Below, piece after piece: positions 54,927 to 63,328 of a stretch of DNA of 64,000 bases. A program made the position numbers and the translations under genes. Source of the stretch: Oligoflexia bacterium (lineage in GTDB: Bacteria > Bdellovibrionota > Bacteriovoracia > Bacteriovoracales > Bacteriovoracaceae); the NCBI GenBank assembly GCA_015231955.1, contig JADGAN010000002.1:247178-311177 (forward strand), written 5' to 3'. The notes beneath the pieces are model-generated. The model worked only from the letters and a program-made list of their open reading frames with translations, was not told the origin of the DNA and did not search any database. How positions within the stretch are numbered: the stretch's first letter is position 1; each line of letters begins with the position of its first letter.

Positions 54927-56354
54927 TTACGCTCCTCTCTTGACAAAATAAAGTTCTATCACCGAATTTTTCTGTAACGTTACTAGTCCGATACCTCCCG
55001 AAAGAACCAGCTCAAATTCCACTCCAATCTCACTTAATTCCCAATTGCTAGATTTCGCCCATGAGGTAGCACGAACAAAAAATCTTGCAATTCGCGATGC
55101 TCGCTTAAATCCTTTTCGAATCGCAGCTCGACTCACTTTATAGAGAACTCCACTCCGATTATTGATGTTAGCACTGTTACTCTTCATCTCTGGAAATTTT
55201 TCAAAGGGGACATTCAAAGCGCTGGCCAAATTGATATTGGCCTTGCTATCGTCATCCTTAAGCAGGTAATGGCCTCCTTGGGTTATTAAATTTTTCATGG
55301 ACGCTCCAGAGACCCCAGAAGATACTCTTTTAAAGAAAAGGAAACCCACCACATCCGCATGAATCTTTGCCAGAAAGATCTCTCCATCGACACCAATACC
55401 AATTCCAATTTTAATAAAGTCGAGATCGTATTGCGTATCTTGAACATCCATTTGCTCATAGGAACTTAAATCTGTTGCCATGTTTTCTACAAACAGCTGA
55501 AGAGGCGATGGCGATGAAGATAGCGTTTTGGTTACCTCCTCCTTATTGGCATCACTCTCTTTAATCTTAATCCACTGAAAACAAAATTTCATCGCTGCCC
55601 CTACTGACAATGCAGGAAGAACAGCACCAGAAGCATCTACATTCACTTCCAATTGAAATTGATAAAATCTCCACTGGGTATTCGCTGGATTAGCACCAAC
55701 TGATGATATCAGCGTGTGAAACTCTTTGGCCTTGGCCAAAAGATTTTTTTCGAGCCGAAACCTGTTTTTTACTTTTCCATTATTCATAGATAGAGCAACA
55801 ATCGGGGCAATCTCCTTACGAAGATCTTCTTCACTCATACTCTTTGTAACCAAAATATTGTGCACACCCGTTTCCTTGATGGACTGAGGCAACTCCCCTG
55901 CACTCTTTGATCTCTCTTTTCTTGTCCAAACCAACTCAGCAGTCGAGGCCCCATTTAATCCCAAAAGCCCTAATGATCCACCAACATCCACACCCAGCTT
56001 GGCAGCAATACTTCCCACATGCCACTGCTGATTGCGCTTAGGTTTTATCTCATCCAAAGCGTTATAGGTGGAGTTCATCATAGTATGAACACCCTTTTTC
56101 AATTTTTGAAGATTAGGGTCACTCTTCTCATCATAGGCACTTTCACTCTCATTAAGGCCATTGCCACCAAAAGTTTTATAGCTACTACTTTGTAAAAGTG
56201 CGTACTCTTTCTCTGCGCTAGTCAACCAACCATCGGGAACATTGAAACTTTGCTCTTCAGCAAAGGCCTCGAGCAAAGGGATGGCCGCTACGAGAATTAA
56301 GATGGTAAGAAAAGTAGAAAGAATCTTGATCTTTATTAATTTCCTTGCATTCAT
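54927..56354 (-). CDS. Secreted protein with four W/Y-beta units (operon gene 2)
   Basis: 475 aa. Signal peptide KIKILSTFLTILILVAAIPL ending near AFA. Four copies of one unit are visible at residues 111-145 (WHVGSIAAKLGVDVGGSLGL), 228-265 (WRFYQFQLEVNVDASGAVLP), 309-344 (YDLDFIKIGIGIGVDGEIFL) and 438-473 (WELSEIGVEFELVLSGGIGL). Each is preceded by a helix with a few polar residues and ends in a hydrophobic strand followed by Lys/Arg (e.g. IELYFVKR). Cys are nearly absent. No family recognised; probably a beta-rich periplasmic or outer-membrane protein. Confidence 0.7.
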   Translation of the reverse strand: MNARKLIKIKILSTFLTILILVAAIPLLEAFAEEQSFNVPDGWLTSAEKEYALLQSSSYKTFGGNGLNESESAYDEKSDPNLQKLKKGVHTMMNSTYNALDEIKPKRNQQWHVGSIAAKLGVDVGGSLGLLGLNGASTAELVWTRKERSKSAGELPQSIKETGVHNILVTKSMSEEDLRKEIAPIVALSMNNGKVKNRFRLEKNLLAKAKEFHTLISSVGANPANTQWRFYQFQLEVNVDASGAVLPALSVGAAMKFCFQWIKIKESDANKEEVTKTLSSSPSPLQLFVENMATDLSSYEQMDVQDTQYDLDFIKIGIGIGVDGEIFLAKIHADVVGFLFFKRVSSGVSGASMKNLITQGGHYLLKDDDSKANINLASALNVPFEKFPEMKSNSANINNRSGVLYKVSRAAIRKGFKRASRIARFFVRATSWAKSSNWELSEIGVEFELVLSGGIGLVTLQKNSVIELYFVKRGA

Positions 56355-56359
56355 TTTAT

Positions 56360-56782
56360 TTATTCTCCTTTTATAATTCTAAGTTCTATCAAGCTTTCGA
56401 GTTCTACCCCTACAACCTTTAGATCTAGTGCGGCCCCAAGACCAAGACCCACTGACACCTGAGAGATATGCCAAGGAGATGGCGAAGCGCTCTTGATCGA
56501 TTCGAGTCGTAAAATAGATTGATTTTTAATATCATTTAAGAGTTTACCGTAGCGATGAGTACGAAAATTTCCTCCAAGATTATATTTTTTTACTTGCCCA
56601 TTACTATCTAGTCCAATGATGGGAAGTGATTCTAGTGGACGAACCAAAAAACATCCTGATTCAAGCAACAGCAGCACTACACCAATTGTTAGAGCAATTG
56701 CTCGATTGAAGAATAATCGCCTATCTTTAGAAAATTTCACAATAGAAAAAAGGGTATACTTCACTATCTTTACCTCCTTCAA
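56360..56782 (-). CDS. Lipoprotein-like protein with one W-beta unit (operon gene 1)
   Basis: 140 aa. A hydrophobic stretch (ALTIGVVLLLLESG) leads to Cys44 in a lipobox-like LESGC, although the basic lead before it is unusually long (the true start may lie further in). At the C-terminus residues 104-138 form one W-headed beta unit: WHISQVSVGLGLGAALDLKV then LIELRIIK. First gene of the tight three-gene operon (5- and 3-bp gaps). Confidence 0.65.
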   Translation of the reverse strand: MKEVKIVKYTLFSIVKFSKDRRLFFNRAIALTIGVVLLLLESGCFLVRPLESLPIIGLDSNGQVKKYNLGGNFRTHRYGKLLNDIKNQSILRLESIKSASPSPWHISQVSVGLGLGAALDLKVVGVELESLIELRIIKGE

Positions 56783-56864
56783 GGGTAATACGTGTGCATT
56801 ACTATCAAAATATTTTTATCTATAAGACGATAGTATTTAACAATATAAAACATGTAAATAAAAA

Positions 56865-56929
56865 GTTCGGTATGTATAACAAAAAAGTTAGTCATGTATA
56901 ACAAATGGTTTGGTATGTCTGACAAAATA
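56865..56929. repeat. Three tandem 21/22-bp repeats
   Basis: Units at 56865-56886, 56887-56907 and 56908-56929 share GTT-n-G-(G/T)-(T/C)ATGT-(A/C)-T-(A/G)-ACAAA. They lie 83 bases or more ahead of the first gene of the W/Y-beta operon (minus strand), so they could be binding sites for a regulator. Confidence 0.65.
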
Positions 56930-56976
56930 GTATCAATATTGTATTGTAGATAGTGCCAGTGATATTAAAAAAATAT

Positions 56977-57082
56977 GTAACTGCTCACACCCCTCTACCT
57001 TCTCCTCTCGGCCAGATGTTGTCAGTTAGGCAGTTGTCAGCATCTGGTAGAGGGCAGAAGGCTGAAGGGGGTGAGCAGTTAC
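56977..57082. repeat. 42-bp imperfect inverted repeat, possible hairpin terminator or MITE-like element
   Basis: Arms 56977-57018 and 57041-57082 are both 42 nt and pair at about 34 positions without gaps; the outer 12 bp (GTAACTGCTCAC / GTGAGCAGTTAC) are perfect. The 22-nt loop contains GTTGTCAG twice as a direct repeat around TTAGGCA. On the minus strand the hairpin follows the CPBP gene stop (57110) and is trailed by ATATTTTTTTAAT, so it could end that transcript. Size and perfect tips also fit a small mobile repeat. Confidence 0.85.
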
Positions 57083-57109
57083 AAAAATATAATAATAAAG
57101 AGGAAGTGA

Positions 57110-57964
57110 TCAATGGTTAAAAGAAGCTCCTAAGAGAGCAAAGCTTAGGTTATGGAGTGCATGGTTTAAAATGACCTCTTGAAGATCGCCATGCATCTCC
57201 ATTTGCGCTCCAAAGGCCAAGCCTACTGTAAATTGCGGCAGGCCTCCACCCTGCTGTGAAGTATGGGATTCTGGGTAGTGTGCCATGGAGAATGCTGCTG
57301 CCGTAAAAACCACTCGTAACATTTGGGCCACGGGGGAGTTTAACCAGGACGCAAATTGAGGAAAGGTGCTGGCCAGGATCGCAATAGGAACTCGTTTTAG
57401 CAACATCTCTTGCAAAAGATATCGAAAGAAAACCTCTTCGCCCAGCGGAGCGGCCATGCAACCAGCAAGCAGATCACTCAATTGCTGAGCATGCTTCCAC
57501 GAAAGGCCCGCGCGAAGGGCGTAGTGCTTGGCCGAGTTGAAGCTTGCCTCATTGAAAACAGCAGGGATGGAGGCAAAGAGATGGCCGATTCCCTCAACAA
57601 ATCGAGGAGTAACTTTGTTCATGGAAAGGTTGTGTGCAATCGCAAGTTTTCCTAATTGTTTTGCTGCGAGAATTTCTAGGCCAAGAGGAAGAAATTGTCT
57701 CAATGCCATTTTTCCGAAGAAGCTAGAGAGGCCTACCAAGCGATCTTCCTCTATTGCTCCTACTCCTGCACACGAGGGAAGAATGTTCTCCGTGATTTCA
57801 CCTTGCTCTAGAATAAGACAAGCGTTGCTTATCTTATCTTCATCAGAAGCAAAAGTAATCAACATACTCAAAGTATGGATAACGACGACTACGAGAAAAG
57901 CTCGTAGGGGAAAAGCAGAAAATATGTTATCAATCGTTAGCTTTATCTTTAGCTTTATCTTCAT
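57110..57964 (-). CDS. CPBP-family intramembrane metalloprotease (CAAX protease-like)
   Basis: 284 aa with several membrane helices. All three family motifs are present: EEVFFRYLLQE (Glu176, Glu177, Arg181), AFSMAHYP (His229) and NHALHNLSFALL (His268, His271). A helix at the N-terminus (FLVVVVIHTLSMLITF) acts as signal anchor. Members cleave membrane proteins or protect against self-made peptides; no bacteriocin gene is visible nearby. The extramembrane segment between residues 45 and 90 is unique to this protein. Confidence 0.87.
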   Translation of the reverse strand: MKIKLKIKLTIDNIFSAFPLRAFLVVVVIHTLSMLITFASDEDKISNACLILEQGEITENILPSCAGVGAIEEDRLVGLSSFFGKMALRQFLPLGLEILAAKQLGKLAIAHNLSMNKVTPRFVEGIGHLFASIPAVFNEASFNSAKHYALRAGLSWKHAQQLSDLLAGCMAAPLGEEVFFRYLLQEMLLKRVPIAILASTFPQFASWLNSPVAQMLRVVFTAAAFSMAHYPESHTSQQGGGLPQFTVGLAFGAQMEMHGDLQEVILNHALHNLSFALLGASFNH

Positions 57965-58377
57965 AACGGTTAAGTTCCTTTTGTATGCGATTATTATTTG
58001 CGACGATTAATCATGATATCGCTACACTTATCTTTGGTGAAAAATGTTTTTTACTTTTTTGAAGAAGCTTATATTTTTGATGGGATAGGGTCTTGTAAAT
58101 ACAATTTATTGAGAGAGAACAGGTGCCGCTAAAAATACACACTTTTTTTCACTTTTTTTTCACGCTCAGCAAGGCAGGAATGATGGGTATTTGTTAATGA
58201 TACTGCCAACAGTTCCAATTCTTTTTATCACGACTGCTGCTTTTTTCCTTAAGTACATCTTGGTAATCTTTTTTGTTTTTCTGGAACAGAAACAACATAA
58301 TTCACTTTACTTTTGAAAATTATTACATAGGGATAGATGGTGCTTAATAAAAGTCCAACTTTAACTGGAGAAATATT
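57965..58377. other. 413-bp AT-rich gap between divergent CPBP and SRPBCC-like genes
   Basis: Contains T-rich tracts (around 58147-58160) and a short hydrophobic reading frame at 58197-58316, listed separately. No repeat, hairpin or RNA gene recognised. GGAGAA lies about seven bases before the 58378 ATG. Confidence 0.5.
58197..58316 (+). CDS. Candidate 39-aa single-helix membrane microprotein
   Basis: ATG at 58197 opens MILPTVPILFITTAAFFLKY, continuing hydrophobic and ending with a polar tail (EQKQHNSLYF). It could be one membrane helix. A five-codon frame upstream (ATGATGGGTATTTGTTAATG) ends in a TAATG overlap with this start. The nearest Shine-Dalgarno-like AGGA is badly spaced. Weakly supported. 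Confidence 0.2.
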   Translation: MILPTVPILFITTAAFFLKYILVIFFVFLEQKQHNSLYF

Positions 58378-58989
58378 ATGAAAAATTTGAAGACAATCAC
58401 GATGACTTCTGTGCTTTTTTTAGTATTAGTTTCCATGCTTACTCTGAATAGTGCATACGCAAGAGACTTTTCAATTACAAAAACAGGCAAGTTCAATGTG
58501 ACTAAGGACGCACTGCTGTCTATTATGACGGATTATCAAAATTTTGGTCAAGGTTCTCAACACAAATACCATCTTTCTGGGATCGATGAAATAAAAGTGG
58601 TGAAGGTGATCGATGATCACCATTATTACACATGGATTAATATTAATGACATCCGTAACTATTACTACTTTGACTATGTTACTATCACAAAAGAGGCATC
58701 CTCAGGCAAAATTACGGTTACCTCTGTTAAGCCTGATACAACGACTGCCAAGGCGTTACAAAAAGAACTCAATCTACCCTATAAACCATTTTTTAGCCAC
58801 TCCACAGTTGTTTGGACTATTGAAGAGCAGCATGATCAAAATGGAAAATTTATCTATTCCCTGGTTACCTACAACGGCCATTTTACGGCCAGTGGATTTG
58901 GAGTTAATTTAGTTGCAACAATTATTAACAGCAATCTCCATAAAACTGCAACAGAGTTATTTAGTGCTTTTGGAGAAGAGCTCTTGTGA
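58378..58989 (+). CDS. Secreted SRPBCC-like (START-type) protein
   Basis: 203 aa. Signal peptide with cleavage after SAYA (LVLVSMLTLNSAYARD). The mature sequence has the rhythm of the SRPBCC/polyketide-cyclase fold: FNVTKDALLSIMTDYQNFGQ at the start (helix after first strand), IKVVKVIDDHHYYTWI, and a final long helix (NLVATIINSNLHKTATELF). Such folds bind hydrophobic ligands, but no specific family was recognised. It precedes the histidine kinase on the same strand by about 125 bp. Confidence 0.65.
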   Translation: MKNLKTITMTSVLFLVLVSMLTLNSAYARDFSITKTGKFNVTKDALLSIMTDYQNFGQGSQHKYHLSGIDEIKVVKVIDDHHYYTWININDIRNYYYFDYVTITKEASSGKITVTSVKPDTTTAKALQKELNLPYKPFFSHSTVVWTIEEQHDQNGKFIYSLVTYNGHFTASGFGVNLVATIINSNLHKTATELFSAFGEELL

Positions 58990-59115
58990 GAAAATTTCTA
59001 TTTAGCTAGCGGAGACGGACTGAAATCAGTTACGAAGAATTTCTCGCGAATCAAAACGCTGACCACAAATATCATAATGACAATACTTACGGCCGATGAG
59101 AAGGAGTTTTTATTT

Positions 59116-60291
59116 ATGATAGATAACGAAAACAAAAACCTTGGAGACTCGCGCATTAAAACTGATGAAAGTCTTAAAGATGAACGAGAAAAGACCGACG
59201 AAATCATTAACAAAGCAAGCGATGCCATCGAGAGCGAAACAGAGATGAAGACTACTTTGTCTCGCGTTGTTGGTGATGAAGCGATTGAGAGTGGCCGCAA
59301 AAAAGTTGACATTTCGAGAGAAGGTCGGCAGTCAGAAACAAGCAATAAGGATTTGATTTATGAACGTCAGCAATCTGACAGCGCTCGAGAGCTTGAGAGA
59401 CAAGAAGAAGATCGAATACATAAGAAAGAACGTTTTCAGATGCGCTTGATGGCCACGGCCATTTTTGACAAACAACGCATTAAAACAGACAAAAATCTTC
59501 TGGATGAGCGGTCTCTCGTAGATTTTGCGCAAGAAACAACTTTATCATTGTTATCGAGCGAAAAAGAGTTCCATGATTTAACCAAGTCAGAACTCACGAC
59601 AAGAGAACATTTTATTGCAGTCTTAAGTCACGACTTAAAAAATCCGCTCTCTTCCATTTTCTTAGGTGTCAATTTAATGCAAATGGAGCTTTCCAATAGA
59701 ACTGTAGATGTAACGACTCTTTTCGAATTACTAAAAGTAATTGAGCTAAACACTGCAAACATGGATAGAATGATCAATGATCTTCTTGATGTAGAACGAA
59801 TAGCAAGAGACAAGTTCTTTTTAAAGACTGAGATGAACAACATTGGTGATCTCTTGAAAGAGTGTGTAAATTTGTTTGCACCTGTCATTTTAAGTAGATC
59901 CTTTTTAATGACTATTAATAAATGCCCTGATTCGGTATTTGCAGAGGTAGATCACGATAAAATTATTCAGGTGCTATCCAACCTCATTGGAAATGCGCTG
60001 AAGTTCTCACCTGACGGAAGCACCATTACACTATCGGCTCGGAAAACTAATAATTACGTGGAAATCTCAGTCATCGACAACGGGCCTGGAATTCCGGATG
60101 AGAAAAAGACCCAAATTTTTGAGAAATTTTCCCAGGTAAAAATGAATGATCGTTCAGGGCTTGGGCTCGGATTATTCATCTCTAAATGGATAGTTGAGGC
60201 GCATCAAGGACAAATTTGGGTGACTTCAGAGCTTGGTAAAGGAAGTATCTTCAGCTTTACACTTCCGCTAAAGGGAACACAGGGAACTTAG
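59116..60291 (+). CDS. Soluble sensor histidine kinase with coiled-coil N-terminus
   Basis: 391 aa, no membrane segment. Residues 1-150 are a charged coiled coil carrying two copies of RIKTD-x2-L-x-(D)ER-x3-D (about 13-28 and 121-136) with a more degenerate copy between. The HisKA domain has FIAVLSHDLKNPLSSIFLG (phospho-acceptor His about 172), and HATPase_c shows VLSNLIGNALKFSPDG (N box), DNGPGIPDEKK (G1), FEKFSQV (F box) and GLGLGLFISKWIV (G2). The start at 59116 is preferred: AAGGAG at 59101-59106 precedes it; an earlier ATG at 59077 is possible. No response regulator is adjacent, so this is an orphan kinase. Confidence 0.9.
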   Translation: MIDNENKNLGDSRIKTDESLKDEREKTDEIINKASDAIESETEMKTTLSRVVGDEAIESGRKKVDISREGRQSETSNKDLIYERQQSDSARELERQEEDRIHKKERFQMRLMATAIFDKQRIKTDKNLLDERSLVDFAQETTLSLLSSEKEFHDLTKSELTTREHFIAVLSHDLKNPLSSIFLGVNLMQMELSNRTVDVTTLFELLKVIELNTANMDRMINDLLDVERIARDKFFLKTEMNNIGDLLKECVNLFAPVILSRSFLMTINKCPDSVFAEVDHDKIIQVLSNLIGNALKFSPDGSTITLSARKTNNYVEISVIDNGPGIPDEKKTQIFEKFSQVKMNDRSGLGLGLFISKWIVEAHQGQIWVTSELGKGSIFSFTLPLKGTQGT

Positions 60292-61601
60292 TATTGAAAC
60301 ATACTTTGGAGAGGAACAACGTACTCGAACATTGGATACTTGCTTTTCAATAAGGCCTTATCTTTGTCTATACTTTCGTCGGCAATCTCTTGATTGGCGC
60401 GAATAATAGCATCTTCTAGAGGCAAATCATTGGAGAGCTTGGCCGCAAAAACCGCCCTGGCCCTGTTAACAATACCGCTGCTTGCAACTTTATCTTTAAG
60501 AAAATCTTTTACATCGACAGTCTTTAAAATGATGCTTTTCAATTGTCTTGCAGTTAAGGAGGGATTCATCGCCAAGGTTTCTCCGGCCACCCCACTGACA
60601 TAGGGAGCGGCCATACTCGTACCACTCATTCTAACTGTGCGATCACCAGGCCCTGTCGAAGGGATGTTCACACCTGGAGCGCCCACATCCACAAGCTTTC
60701 CATAATTGGAAAATTTTGCGAGTGAACTTCTGCCAAAAGTAGCGGCAACAGAAAGGGTGTTCTCTAGGCCTAGATTAGCAGGAGCGGCGGGAAGCAAATC
60801 GTTGTTACTGCCGTCGTTTCCCGCAGCAAAGATAAATAGCGTGTCGGTAGATTTTCCATAAGTTTTTTTCTGCGCTTTAAGAACCTTATCTAGTAGATAG
60901 TCGGTACAAGTGGTTAACTCCCTCTCTGATGGATTACGCCTAAAGGCCTTCTTGAAAATTGTTTTAATAACCTCCTGTGCATTTTGATAACCTATCCCAA
61001 AAGAGGCATTGGCAACGGTAATTTTTTGATTATGGATATATCTTATAAACGCTTGCTCATTTTTAGAGTTAGCATAAACGGCGAGCTTCAAGGCCAGCTT
61101 GGTCAACCAAACGTAAAGAAAATTTGAATTTATGTTACTGGGCGTGGGGATATCTTTGTTGATGGATACCTTTGTCGGAACGACCTTTAACGCCATTATA
61201 GTATTGGCGGATATCTTTCCAATGGCAATACCGGCCACATGCGTACCGTGAATCATCGTTGCCAACTCCTCCACCTCTTTCATAAATTGTTCCGATGATC
61301 TCTTCTCTTTTATCCAGGCCATCTCTGCTTCCGTCAGGGTCTTTCCTCCTTGAACCTCTGCTCCCAGATTGATAAAGGTATAGTGGTTCTCATTAAAGCG
61401 TTTTAAAGAAGCGTAATCAAACAATTGATCATTGCCGTCTATAAAATTCCAACCGGGAGCATCTACACGCACATGCGGGGCCAACATTTTATTGGTGACA
61501 TCAACTCCCGAATCAATAATCCCCATCATTGTTTGCGTTTGCGCCCACGTACTCTGAAAAGCAATAAGTAAAAAAAGCGTGCAAAAAATTTTATTCCTCA
61601 T
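60288..61601 (-). CDS. Secreted subtilisin-like serine protease (S8)
   Basis: 437 aa. Signal peptide MRNKIFCTLFLLIAFQSTWA. Catalytic triad visible: Asp30 in GIIDSGVDV, His118 in IHGTHVAGIAIG, Ser329 in MSGTSMAAPYVSG, with oxyanion Asn262 in FAAGNDGS. There is virtually no propeptide between signal and Asp. A long insert (residues 145-255) lies between the His and Asn motifs, and a 60-residue tail follows the Ser domain. The 3' end overlaps the kinase gene by 4 bp. Extracellular protein digestion fits a predatory or saprophytic life. Confidence 0.94.
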   Translation of the reverse strand: MRNKIFCTLFLLIAFQSTWAQTQTMMGIIDSGVDVTNKMLAPHVRVDAPGWNFIDGNDQLFDYASLKRFNENHYTFINLGAEVQGGKTLTEAEMAWIKEKRSSEQFMKEVEELATMIHGTHVAGIAIGKISANTIMALKVVPTKVSINKDIPTPSNINSNFLYVWLTKLALKLAVYANSKNEQAFIRYIHNQKITVANASFGIGYQNAQEVIKTIFKKAFRRNPSERELTTCTDYLLDKVLKAQKKTYGKSTDTLFIFAAGNDGSNNDLLPAAPANLGLENTLSVAATFGRSSLAKFSNYGKLVDVGAPGVNIPSTGPGDRTVRMSGTSMAAPYVSGVAGETLAMNPSLTARQLKSIILKTVDVKDFLKDKVASSGIVNRARAVFAAKLSNDLPLEDAIIRANQEIADESIDKDKALLKSKYPMFEYVVPLQSMFQY

Positions 61602-61649
61602 AAATACCCCTAATTAAAAATTGATCTATACTTTAATATTCAAAAATAT

Positions 61650-62657
61650 TTATGCTAAGTCGCCAAGGCGCGCATTCCGATTGCATTTGGCCCAATGATA
61701 GAGAGCTCGTTGTGCTGACAATAGATTAACCTCCTTGCCTTTCCAAATCTCTAAGGCCGGTTGCTGAATAGCGCGTGCAAACGAAAACGCCAATCCCCAA
61801 GGCAAGCGTGACTTAAATCGAGTATTCATGGCATTCAAGTGGGCCGAAGCGAGTTCGCTGGATTGGCCACCAGATAAGAAAGCAATCCCAGGAACTGCCG
61901 CTGGAACTACTCGCAAGAGACACTCTACTGTAGCATCTGCCACCTCATTTATCGCTGCTTGCTTAGTGCAGGCCAATCCCGGGAGAATCATGTTTGGTTT
62001 GAGGATGATCCCCTCTAGTTTTACCTTCTGTACATAAAGCTGATTAAAAACTGTTTGTAAAACTTCCTCTGTTACCTCTAGGCACTTATCCATCGAATGG
62101 TCACCATCCATAAGCACTTCCGGTTCAACGATAGGAACCAGTCCGGCTTCCTGGCATAATGAAGAGTAAAGTGCTAACAAACACGCATTGGCATCGATAC
62201 ACCCCCTGCTAGGAATGCCTTTACCAATGGCAATCACCGCGCGCCACTTAGCAAAGCGGGCACCCATTTGCGAGTATTCTTGCAGGCGTTCCCGTAATCC
62301 ATCCAGGCCTTCAGTTAATTTTTCACCAGGATGAGCGGCCAACTCTTTTGCACCTGCATCAACTTTGATACCTGGAATGATTCCAGCATCAGCTATGATT
62401 TTAAGAAAAGAAGTACCATCTCTCTTCGACTGACGAATGGTCTCATCCGTGAGAATTACTCCGCTGATCGACTCATTTAGCCCATGAGTAGTTAAAATTA
62501 TCTCCCGATAAGAGCGACGTGCTTCCTCCGTTTGAGGAATCCCCAATTTTTCAAATCGCTTGTTGCAAGTGGGAGTACTCTCATCCATTGCCAAAAGGCC
62601 TTTACTCTCTGCGATCATTGCCTTCGCAGTGCTCATAAGTTTTTGTATTGTGCTCAC
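61650..62657 (-). CDS. Class I fructose-bisphosphate aldolase
   Basis: 335 aa. Schiff-base type: lysine in EGIILKPNMILPG (about residue 221), with LLAMDESTPTCNKRFE at the N-terminus, GVILTDETIRQ, ARFAKWRAVIAI and FLSGGQSSELASAHL, all plant/animal-type class I signatures. Catalyses the reversible FBP to DHAP + G3P step; with ppdK it suits two-way glycolysis/gluconeogenesis. It follows rpiB by 33 bp on the same strand, a sugar-phosphate mini-operon. Confidence 0.95.
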   Translation of the reverse strand: MSTIQKLMSTAKAMIAESKGLLAMDESTPTCNKRFEKLGIPQTEEARRSYREIILTTHGLNESISGVILTDETIRQSKRDGTSFLKIIADAGIIPGIKVDAGAKELAAHPGEKLTEGLDGLRERLQEYSQMGARFAKWRAVIAIGKGIPSRGCIDANACLLALYSSLCQEAGLVPIVEPEVLMDGDHSMDKCLEVTEEVLQTVFNQLYVQKVKLEGIILKPNMILPGLACTKQAAINEVADATVECLLRVVPAAVPGIAFLSGGQSSELASAHLNAMNTRFKSRLPWGLAFSFARAIQQPALEIWKGKEVNLLSAQRALYHWAKCNRNARLGDLA

Positions 62658-62690
62658 TTTTCAATACCTCCCTTTTTTTATCACCTTTCA

Positions 62691-63143
62691 CTATTTTTCT
62701 AGCGACGCCACTTTTGCTAGACGGCGCTTAAATCGTTCGGCCTCTTTGAAACGAGCATGAAGAAATGTCTGAACCAAATCCCAAGCAAGAGCATGTCCGG
62801 TGATGAGTCCACCCAAACACATAATATTCATATCGTCGTCCTCTACTCCCTGATGAGCGGAGAAGGGATCGGTGATCAGCGCCGCTCGCACGCCAGATAT
62901 TTTGTTAGCAACAATTGAAGCGCCTACTCCGCTTCCACAGATGGCCAACCCCCGAGTAATCTCACTCCTGGCCACCGCTCTCGCAAGAGGCACGATAAAA
63001 TCTGGATAGTCATCCTCTGCAACCAACTCATATGCACCATAGTCCTCCACATCGTGGCCTGAATCTTTGAGGGCCGTAATCAGCAGCGCTTTCAACTCAA
63101 AGCCACCATGGTCTGCAGCTATACCTAATCGCACTCCCTTCAT
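62691..63143 (-). CDS. rpiB: Ribose-5-phosphate isomerase B
   Basis: 150 aa, LacAB/RpiB fold. Begins LGIAADHGGFELKALL, then VEDYGAY, and CGSGVGASIVANKISGVRAA, with the active-site Cys and the NMN-like loop. EDDDMNIMCLGG closes the core. Interconverts ribulose-5-P and ribose-5-P (some members work on allose-6-P). Upstream of aldolase on the same strand. Confidence 0.95.
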   Translation of the reverse strand: MKGVRLGIAADHGGFELKALLITALKDSGHDVEDYGAYELVAEDDYPDFIVPLARAVARSEITRGLAICGSGVGASIVANKISGVRAALITDPFSAHQGVEDDDMNIMCLGGLITGHALAWDLVQTFLHARFKEAERFKRRLAKVASLEK

Positions 63144-63196
63144 TTCTCCTCACTTCTTCTCACTAGGTAAATCGATGCTGGTCGAACTTTTGATAT

Positions 63197-63222
63197 TTGG
63201 AACAGCGAGAGTTGTGTTCCAA
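63197..63222. repeat. Imperfect hairpin overlapping a copy of the dispersed motif
   Basis: TTTGGAACA and TGTTCCAAA pair perfectly around an eight-base loop. The right arm is part of the minus-strand motif GTGCCATTCACTTTTGGAAC (63214-63235); the left arm looks like a partly decayed copy, with a seven-base interruption (ACTTTTG then ATATTTG before GAACA). Confidence 0.6.
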
Positions 63223-63236
63223 AAGTGAATGGCACC

Positions 63237-63272
63237 CATGTCCTGCATATCCTGCGTGTCCTGCACGTCCTA
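63237..63272. repeat. Four tandem 9-bp repeats (CATGTCCTG type)
   Basis: CATGTCCTG, CATATCCTG, CGTGTCCTG and CACGTCCTA follow directly on the dispersed-motif copy. Same unit length as the array at 49328-49381 but different sequence. Confidence 0.6.
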
Positions 63273-63328
63273 CCACATTCCCCTTTAAGCGATAAATAAT
63301 TTAAAATCAATCGCAAAAAGAGGAATTC

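Larger units (their letters stand above)
56783..57109. other. 327-bp repeat-rich gap upstream of the W/Y-beta operon
   Basis: Holds the tandem 21/22-bp repeats at 56865-56929 and the 42-bp imperfect inverted repeat at 56977-57082, detailed separately. No open frame with coding character. Expected to contain the promoter of the operon and the 3' end of the CPBP transcript. Confidence 0.6.
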
